From positions 1-10,671 of the forward strand of contig CAKUYY010000041.1 of the NCBI GenBank assembly GCA_934717555.1: a stretch of 10,671 nucleotides of DNA, written 5' to 3'. Source of the stretch: an uncultured Clostridium sp. (GTDB lineage: Bacteria > Bacillota > Clostridia > Oscillospirales > Acutalibacteraceae). Made by a program: the position numbers and the translations under genes. The stretch's first letter is position 1, and every line of letters begins with the position of its first letter. The notes under the pieces are model-generated. The model was not told where the DNA came from, searched no databases, and was given only the letters and a program-made list of their open reading frames with translations. Shown in pieces: positions 6,319 to 10,671 of the stretch.

Positions 6319-7197
6319 ATGCATACCAAAAAGAAGAAAAAATGGATCATACTGGGCATTGTTTTATTGGCGGTAATTGGATTGATTATTTTTTTCGTAA
6401 CGAAGCCCAAAAACCAGGAATTTGAGGAAGTAAAAACGCAGACGGGGGATATTACCACGTATTACAGTTTTAGCGGAAATGTAGAATCCAAAGAAAAGCA
6501 GTCCGTATTAGCGGATAAAATGATGCAGATCAGTAGTATTCACGTTCAAGAAGGGGATGCTGTCCATAAAGATGATATCCTGATGGAAACTACTGCGGGA
6601 GAGCAGATCAAGGCGGAAATCGATGGAGAAGTTACAAAACTTTATGTAGAAGAAGGATCTCCCGTTACCGCTGGTTCCCAGCTGATTGATTTGGTCAATT
6701 ACGATCATTTGCAGGTCACGGTCAAAGTGGATGAATATGATGTGAAAGCTGTACAAGAGGGAAAGGAAGCAACCGTGAACATTGGGGCTCTGGACAATAA
6801 GAAAGTGACAGGAACCATTTCTAAAGTTTCCAGGCAGGCGGTCGTGGCCAATGGGATTTCTTATTTTACCGCTTCCATAGACCTGCCGGAGGATCAGGAA
6901 GTGCTGGTGGGAATGTCCGCAGAAGTGGAAATGGTCAACCAGCAAGTTTCCGGAGTGACTATCCTTGATATGGATGCCCTCCAGTTTGATTCCTATAACC
7001 ATCCTTATGTTTATTATCGGAATGAACAGGGAAAAGTGGATACCAAATCTGTAGAAGTAGGGATCAACGACGGAAACACCGCGGAAATCACAGAAGGGTT
7101 GCAGCCGGGAGAGACGATTCTGGTTCCTAAAAAGAACGGGATGGAAGCCATGATGCAGGAAATGTATCGCAACGGCGGAGGCAAAGCGGATGAGTAA
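6319..7197 (+). CDS. HlyD/MacA-family efflux adaptor subunit
   Basis: This 292-residue adaptor should link the MacB-like exporter to the outside of the membrane. A Lys-rich start (KKKKK at 4-8) and one membrane helix at about 9-28 anchor it, with the rest outside. The two lipoyl half-motifs are recognisable: about 63-90 (IHVQEGDAVHKDDILMET) and 97-126 (IDGEVTKLYVEEGSPVTAG). They are followed by beta-barrel and membrane-proximal domains (about 127-280). The halves are joined by only about six residues, so the alpha-helical hairpin that reaches TolC in Gram-negative MacA is missing. This fits a monoderm and explains the short length. GGGAG at 6307-6311, 7 nt before the ATG, supports the start. 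Its end overlaps the ATPase gene by 8 nt. The family is clear; the substrate is unknown. Confidence 0.88.
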   Translation: MHTKKKKKWIILGIVLLAVIGLIIFFVTKPKNQEFEEVKTQTGDITTYYSFSGNVESKEKQSVLADKMMQISSIHVQEGDAVHKDDILMETTAGEQIKAEIDGEVTKLYVEEGSPVTAGSQLIDLVNYDHLQVTVKVDEYDVKAVQEGKEATVNIGALDNKKVTGTISKVSRQAVVANGISYFTASIDLPEDQEVLVGMSAEVEMVNQQVSGVTILDMDALQFDSYNHPYVYYRNEQGKVDTKSVEVGINDGNTAEITEGLQPGETILVPKKNGMEAMMQEMYRNGGGKADE

Positions 7198-7882
7198 AGA
7201 GATTCTTTCCATGAAGGACATTGTGAAATGTTATGATGTGGGGGAGGAACAACAGGTTATTCTGGATCATATTTCCTTTTCTGTGCAGCCGGGAGAGTTT
7301 GTCTCCATTTTGGGGCCTTCTGGTTCCGGAAAATCTACTATGATGAATATTCTTGGATGCCTGGATGTTCCCACCGCTGGACAATATATCCTCTCCGGAC
7401 ATAATGTAGCCCATCTGGAGGAAGCACAGTTGGCCCGTATCCGCAATCGGGAGGTAGGTTTTGTCTTTCAGTCCTTCCAGCTGCTGCCCCGCCTGACCGC
7501 TATTGAAAATGTGGAGCTCCCTTTGATCTATGCAGGTGTGCATGCCGTACAAAGAAGAAAAAAAGCCGCAGAAATGCTGGAGCGGGTGGGGCTGGCCCAG
7601 AAAATGGAGCATTATCCCAACCAGCTTTCCGGTGGACAGCAACAAAGGGTAGCCATCGCGCGGGCTATGGTTACACAGCCTACGATCCTCCTGGCGGATG
7701 AACCCACCGGCGCACTGGATCAGAAAACAGGTTTGCAGGTCATGGAACTGTTTCGAGAACTCCATCAGGAAGGGCGGACCATTATCATGATTACTCACGA
7801 TGAGAAAATTGCCCAAAATGCCAGCAGGATTGTCCGCATCCTGGACGGAAAACTGTGGGAAGGGGAGCGGCCGCATGTTTAA
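7190..7882 (+). CDS. MacB/LolD-type ABC transporter ATP-binding protein
   Basis: This 230-residue ATPase energises the MacB-like permease encoded next. All motifs are canonical: Walker A GPSGSGKST (42-50), Q-loop Gln94 in VFQSFQLLPRLTAIENVELP, signature LSGGQQQRVAIARA (146-159), Walker B ILLADEPTGALD (166-177) and H-loop His203 in ITHD. The ARAM and PTGALD wording and the length are typical of the LolD/MacB/FtsE-like group, which drives mechanotransmission-type exporters instead of classical import. GGAGG lies 8 nt before the ATG, inside the end of the adaptor gene. The gene overlaps its neighbours by 8 nt on both sides, so the three subunits are probably made in a coupled way. Confidence 0.94.
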   Translation: MSKEILSMKDIVKCYDVGEEQQVILDHISFSVQPGEFVSILGPSGSGKSTMMNILGCLDVPTAGQYILSGHNVAHLEEAQLARIRNREVGFVFQSFQLLPRLTAIENVELPLIYAGVHAVQRRKKAAEMLERVGLAQKMEHYPNQLSGGQQQRVAIARAMVTQPTILLADEPTGALDQKTGLQVMELFRELHQEGRTIIMITHDEKIAQNASRIVRILDGKLWEGERPHV

Positions 7883-9050
7883 AGAAAGCCTGAAAATGTC
7901 GTGGAAGAACATTGTGCATAATAAAATGCGTTCGTTCCTCACCGTGCTTGGCATTGTGATTGGGGTGGCCGCGATCATTGCGCTGATTACCATTGTGCAG
8001 GGGGTTACCAATGAGGTCACCAGTGAATTTTCCGCCATGGGCACCAATACCCTGTCGGTTCAGATCAAAGGGACTGCGCTCAAATCTGGATTGAATGAAA
8101 AAGAACTGGAACAGCTCAAAGAAATAGAAGGGATTGAAGGGATCTCTCCCACAGTATCCCTGCTCGTCCCAGTGGTACGGGAAGGAGAGGTTCAGGCAGA
8201 TATATCCATTCAAGGGAAAAATGAAGAATTTTTTCGTCATGAATCCGACCTTATTTTGTCAGGACGAGCGATCAATCCTTTGGATGTAACAAGTAAAAAC
8301 CGTGTTTGCATCATCAGCGAAAGCTTACAGAAAAAACTGTTCTTTGCTCAAAATGCTTTGGATCAGACATTGCAAATAGGAGGGATTACCTATACAGTTG
8401 TGGGTATTGCGGAGGATTCCTCGTCGGTGGAAGCCATGATGAATGGTACAGACTGCGTATATATCCCTTACCGCAACGCCTTGACCATGACAGGAAGCCA
8501 CAATGTCACATCAGCGGAATTATATATGAAGGATTCCAGCCAAGCTGATGCGATTATCCAGTCGGTAAAAAATGTGCTCAATCAGGCGTTTAATTATAAG
8601 GATGACAGCTATAGCGTCACCAACTTGGAGGACCTGTTGTCCATGATGAACGATATCACCGGGATGATGACCACCATGTTGGTAGGAATTGCGTCCATCG
8701 CTTTGCTGGTGGGTGGAATCGGAATTATGAATATGATGTTGGTATCCGTGACAGAACGCACCACAGAGATAGGACTTCGGAAGGCGCTGGGCGCAGAACC
8801 CAGGCGGATTCAGCTGCAATTCTTGCTGGAATCGATTTTCTTGGCGTTGTTTGGCGGGATTATCGGGTTGCTGGCGGGTATCTTGGTGGCATTTTTGGTT
8901 TCCCTTTCTATTGGGTTTCCCTTTGGTATTTCCTTAGAAGCCATATTTTTGGCAGTAGGTTTTTCCACTTTGGTGGGGGTTGTCTTTGGCTTGGTTCCGG
9001 CAAGGAAAGCCAGCCGGTTAAACCCCATAGATGCTCTCAGAAGCGTGTAA
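7875..9050 (+). CDS. MacB/FtsX-family ABC transporter permease
   Basis: This 391-residue permease has the type VII (MacB) topology. It has one N-terminal helix (about 21-41, after SWKNIVHNKMRS), a large extracellular MacB periplasmic-core-like domain to about 260, then three C-terminal helices. Conserved FtsX-domain blocks are present: TEIGLRKALGA after the second helix and PARKASRLNPIDALR at the C-terminus. It should dimerise and work with the separate ATPase and adaptor to expel a peptide or drug from the outer face of the membrane. An in-frame ATG at 7800 exists, but I use 7875: GGGAG lies 7 nt before it, and the conserved FKESLKMSWKNI start follows. The extension would overlap the ATPase gene much further. 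A hairpin terminator follows the stop within about 15 nt. Confidence 0.92.
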   Translation: MFKESLKMSWKNIVHNKMRSFLTVLGIVIGVAAIIALITIVQGVTNEVTSEFSAMGTNTLSVQIKGTALKSGLNEKELEQLKEIEGIEGISPTVSLLVPVVREGEVQADISIQGKNEEFFRHESDLILSGRAINPLDVTSKNRVCIISESLQKKLFFAQNALDQTLQIGGITYTVVGIAEDSSSVEAMMNGTDCVYIPYRNALTMTGSHNVTSAELYMKDSSQADAIIQSVKNVLNQAFNYKDDSYSVTNLEDLLSMMNDITGMMTTMLVGIASIALLVGGIGIMNMMLVSVTERTTEIGLRKALGAEPRRIQLQFLLESIFLALFGGIIGLLAGILVAFLVSLSIGFPFGISLEAIFLAVGFSTLVGVVFGLVPARKASRLNPIDALRSV

Positions 9051-9061
9051 AGGATAAAAAG

Positions 9062-9111
9062 AAAAAGCGAAGGCGGCCAAACGGTATCTGTTTTTGGCTT
9101 TCTTCGCTTTT
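9062..9111. terminator. Bidirectional rho-independent terminator
   Basis: AAAAAGCGAAG (from 9062) pairs with CTTCGCTTTTT (ending near 9111), and an inner GCCAAA/TTTGGC stem continues after a two-base mismatch. On the plus strand it ends in a T-run, closing the exporter operon. On the minus strand the complement of the A-rich left side gives TTTTTCTTTTT, closing the LysM gene. A perfect AT palindrome, GATAAAATTTTATC (9114-9127), sits beside it towards the LysM stop and is probably incidental. Confidence 0.88.
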
Positions 9112-9130
9112 TTGATAAAATTTTATCTGG

Positions 9131-9451
9131 TTAAGGGCGAATACGCAAAACTCTTCGGGGAAAGATTACATCAGGATTGCAAAGGTTATTAAGCTCCACC
9201 AGTTGGTCTACCGTGGTATTGAACTTTTTTGCGATGGTATATAGGGTGTCGCCTTCCTTTACGATATACCATTCAGGAATTTCGGTGGAAGGTTGTTCTG
9301 GAATGTAGATTCTGAGAACCTGCCCAACTGCGATATCATCGGGATTGACAATTCCATTATAGCGGGCGATATCATTTACTGTGGTATCGAACTCCATGGC
9401 GATTTTCCATAAGCTGTCCCCAGGCTTTACTGTATATTGTACCGTTGCCAT
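9131..9451 (-). CDS. Small protein with two LysM domains
   Basis: This 106-residue protein consists almost entirely of two LysM modules, which bind the GlcNAc-containing glycan of peptidoglycan or chitin-like polymers. Module one is about residues 5-49 (YTVKPGDSLWKIAMEF then NPDDIAVGQVLRI). Module two is about 61-104 (WYIVKEGDTLYTIAKKF then NPDVIFPRRVLRI). They are joined by a short Pro-rich linker, PEQPSTEIPE. No signal peptide, membrane segment or catalytic domain is seen. Small two-LysM proteins without an export signal occur in spore-formers and phage-tail contexts, but no phage genes surround this one. AAGGAGG with a 6-nt spacer gives a firm start. I could not find a convincing promoter in the gap upstream. 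The domain call is solid; the location and role are open. Confidence 0.85.
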   Translation of the reverse strand: MATVQYTVKPGDSLWKIAMEFDTTVNDIARYNGIVNPDDIAVGQVLRIYIPEQPSTEIPEWYIVKEGDTLYTIAKKFNTTVDQLVELNNLCNPDVIFPRRVLRIRP

Positions 9452-9570
9452 AGAACTCCTCCTTTTTCTTCTTGATAAACCATCCTATGTCATACAAGGA
9501 CTTTGTGTACCAAGTTTTTGAAAAAGAAAATATCCATCTTTTGAGTGATCGCCACATTTTTGCGGGATAT
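9452..9570. other. Intergenic stretch upstream of the LysM gene
   Basis: Between the terminator of the MIF-like gene and the LysM ribosome binding site I see no gene. Because the terminator should block the upstream operon, a LysM promoter is expected here. The best minus-strand candidate is a TTGGTA followed about 17 bp later by a poor -10, which I do not trust. A sporulation or other alternative sigma factor could explain the lack of a sigma-A match. Confidence 0.3.
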
Positions 9571-9626
9571 GGAGAAGAAAAGAGAACACCTCTGGAAAGT
9601 GAAAAATTTCAGAAGCGTTCCCTTTT
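9571..9626 (-). terminator. Wobble-rich rho-independent terminator after the MIF-like gene
   Basis: On the minus strand AAAAGGGAACGCTTCTG (9626-9610) can pair fully with CAGAGGTGTTCTCTTTT (9594-9578). That is 17 pairs with three G-U wobbles and no mismatch, around a 15-nt loop. It is followed by pyrimidine-rich CTTCTCC. On the plus strand the wobbles become mismatches, which indicates that the minus-strand RNA is the functional form. It lies about 50 nt past the MIF-like stop. The T-tract is interrupted by C, so efficiency may be moderate. Confidence 0.6.
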
Positions 9627-9673
9627 ATTTCCTAATGATTCCATCTTTTGCTTGGAGAAAAGCAGGGCTAAGT

Positions 9674-10018
9674 TTAAAAATTACTTCCATTCCATCCCCA
9701 ATGGTCGGTTTCCTCGTATTTTACATAGATACGGGAAGGGGAAATGCATAATTCCTGATAGAGAAGATCCGTGATCGCCGCAGTCATTTGATCATAAGCT
9801 GTTGAGTTGGCTTTTCCATAAATCTTTACTTCCACAAAAGCAGCAGGTTCTGTGCCATTTCCCTGGAAATAGAGATGGGCATTATCCTCAAAGGCCAGCA
9901 TCAACCAATTTTCACTTTTCCCTGGAATCAAAGTAATGGCTTGCCCTAATTTTTCTTTTAGAGATTTTTCGGTTTCAGGGCTGATAGAAACATTTACTTT
10001 AGTCTGAATACAAGGCAT
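9674..10018 (-). CDS. MIF-like tautomerase (phenylpyruvate tautomerase MIF-related)
   Basis: This 114-residue protein is the same length as human macrophage migration inhibitory factor and belongs to the tautomerase superfamily, which acts through an N-terminal proline. Pro2 directly follows the initiator Met, so Met removal would expose the catalytic base. The PGK segment at 32-34 aligns with MIF's GKPPQ active-site lysine. The ISPSRIYVKY block matches MIF's ISPDRVYINY, and the C-terminus WGWNGSNF mirrors VGWNNSTF. The Asn that lines the MIF pocket in that block is Lys here. There is no signal peptide. The fold should be a trimer with keto-enol tautomerase activity on aromatic 2-oxoacids; the physiological substrate is unknown. 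GGAGG lies 10 nt before the ATG. It follows thpR by 29 nt on the same strand, so the two are probably co-transcribed. Confidence 0.87.
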   Translation of the reverse strand: MPCIQTKVNVSISPETEKSLKEKLGQAITLIPGKSENWLMLAFEDNAHLYFQGNGTEPAAFVEVKIYGKANSTAYDQMTAAITDLLYQELCISPSRIYVKYEETDHWGWNGSNF

Positions 10019-10047
10019 AAAAGAAGATCCTCCTTATAATATGAATA

Positions 10048-10581
10048 TTATTCGCGTGACATCTGATAGAAAAGCTCTGTATATGTCAATTTTCCTTGGA
10101 TACGCTCTGATTTCATCAAACTGACTTTGGCAACAGGGGTATGAATCGGCAGATATTCAGATTCCCATTTTTTTCGGTCAAATTGGGGCACTAAGAGAAC
10201 CTGACGGCCCAAGGTTAGATGAGGGCGGTACTCCCTGTTTTCCAACCGGAACCCTTCCTCGGAGAGAGAGGAGGAAAGATGGTGATGCAAATCGCTTAAC
10301 AAGGGGTTATGGGCCATTCCTACCCAGTAAATATTCCCTCCTGTACGTTCAAAATAGCCCAACCGATTCATTAGGAGAGAAAAGGAAGGAAAAGATATCG
10401 CATTGATAGCGCGCTTGGCTTTTTCCACCTGGTTGGTTTCTCCTAAGAAAGCAAGGGTTAAATGGAGATTTTCAGGTCGGGTAAAATTCCCTTGCATGCT
10501 CTGCTGTTTTAGGGATGCCATCCCACAGGATAACTGGTCTATGACGGGATCATCGAATAAAATAGCGATAAATAGACGCAT
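10048..10581 (-). CDS. thpR: RNA 2',3'-cyclic phosphodiesterase (2H family, ThpR/LigT)
   Basis: This 177-residue 2H phosphoesterase is expected to open 2',3'-cyclic phosphate ends on RNA; E. coli ThpR also seals 2'-5' links. Both catalytic HxTx motifs are intact: HLTL at 40-43 within ENLHLTLAFLGE, and HLTL at 121-124 within YRPHLTLGR. The N-terminus MRLFIAI is the usual first beta-strand of the family and the length is normal. The ATG at 10581 has AAAGGAGGG just upstream. A longer in-frame start at 10626 would lie upstream of the promoter's -10 and is not credible. It is the first gene of a probable two-gene operon with the MIF-like tautomerase, with a functional link unknown. It is cytosolic, with no signal or membrane segment. 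Confidence 0.92.
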   Translation of the reverse strand: MRLFIAILFDDPVIDQLSCGMASLKQQSMQGNFTRPENLHLTLAFLGETNQVEKAKRAINAISFPSFSLLMNRLGYFERTGGNIYWVGMAHNPLLSDLHHHLSSSLSEEGFRLENREYRPHLTLGRQVLLVPQFDRKKWESEYLPIHTPVAKVSLMKSERIQGKLTYTELFYQMSRE

Positions 10582-10602
10582 AACACCCTCCTTTCTGATG
10601 AT

Positions 10603-10631
10603 ATTATAAAACGGAGAAAATACCAAGTCAA
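10603..10631 (-). promoter_or_regulatory. Sigma-A promoter for thpR
   Basis: On the minus strand TTGACT (10631-10626) and a perfect TATAAT (10608-10603) are separated by exactly 17 bp, a near-consensus housekeeping promoter. Transcription would begin near 10596, leaving a leader of about 15 nt that is mostly the ribosome binding site. This suggests constitutive, fairly strong expression of thpR and the MIF-like gene. Confidence 0.82.
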
Positions 10632-10671
10632 TTAGTGGGGGAAGGGGAATAGCCGATCAGTTCAAAGTGCC

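Noticed and set aside
6508..7221. 237-codon open frame antisense to the adaptor gene
   Set aside because: Composition is unlike a protein of this genome (many His, Phe and Ile), with no domain; it is the complement of a strongly supported gene.
7867..7874. NotI site GCGGCCGC at the end of the ATPase gene
   Set aside because: A chance restriction site within coding sequence, with no sign of cloning or vector junction.
7127..8047. 306-codon open frame antisense to the exporter ATPase
   Set aside because: Shadow of the ATPase and permease genes, whose motifs are intact on the other strand; no ribosome binding site or family motif.
9114..9127. Perfect palindrome GATAAAATTTTATC
   Set aside because: Pure AT core beside a terminator between convergent genes; most likely part of the U-tract region and not an operator.
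9472..9774. 100-codon plus-strand open frame upstream of the LysM gene
   Set aside because: No ribosome binding site; it overlaps the 3' end of the MIF-like gene and a minus-strand terminator, and shows no recognisable domain.
10628..10669. Minus-strand open frame from the right edge ending in a TGA within the thpR -35 element, possible tail of an upstream gene
   Set aside because: Only about 13 codons are visible (ending GYSPSPTN), too few to identify or to tell from chance; worth checking with more flanking sequence.

Overview
The window looks like a chromosomal segment of a low-to-mid GC Bacillota, most likely a Clostridia/Oscillospirales-type gut anaerobe. The signs are strong AGGAGG-type ribosome binding sites, GTG and TTG starts, small operons packed between hairpin terminators, and family content (TipAS-type MerR regulator, BaiN/HI0933 plus COG2509 flavoproteins, COG2426 membrane protein, MacA/MacB-like exporter in a cell with no visible TolC). 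The taxonomic placement is inference. I see no rRNA, tRNA, CRISPR array, insertion sequence or phage gene.

Layout. (1) About 1-2600, plus strand: an AT-rich leader, then a MerR-family regulator with a TipAS-like ligand domain, an ABC ATPase and an ABC-2 permease, joined by 4-nt ATGA overlaps. A near-perfect 21-bp palindrome sits in the 19-bp spacer of the promoter, which is the classic MerR arrangement and suggests an autoregulated, drug-inducible efflux operon. (2) 2536-2603: a strong bidirectional terminator. (3) 2617-5512, minus strand: two overlapping flavoprotein genes, a BaiN/HI0933-family enzyme followed by a COG2509 FAD-dependent protein. (4) 5537-6167, minus strand: a COG2426 membrane protein with its own promoter and terminator; its best start is a TTG. 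(5) 6203-9050, plus strand: a three-gene exporter (HlyD/MacA-like adaptor, MacB-type ATPase, MacB/FtsX permease), the genes overlapping by 8 nt. (6) 9062-9111: a second bidirectional terminator. (7) 9131-10631, minus strand: ThpR/LigT 2H phosphoesterase, then a MIF-like tautomerase, then a separate small two-LysM protein. A TTGACT-17-TATAAT promoter precedes thpR, and a wobble-rich hairpin terminator lies between the MIF-like gene and the LysM gene.

How the genes work together. Two independent efflux modules (1 and 5) are probably for antimicrobial or peptide export; only the first carries its regulator in the window. The flavoprotein pair may perform linked reductive chemistry, with substrates unknown. 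The rest look like housekeeping or accessory genes. I found no clearly undescribed multi-gene system. The points most worth following up are the cysteine-free TipAS regulator with its dyad promoter, the exporter adaptor that lacks the TolC-contacting hairpin, and the bacterial MIF homologue in an apparent operon with thpR.
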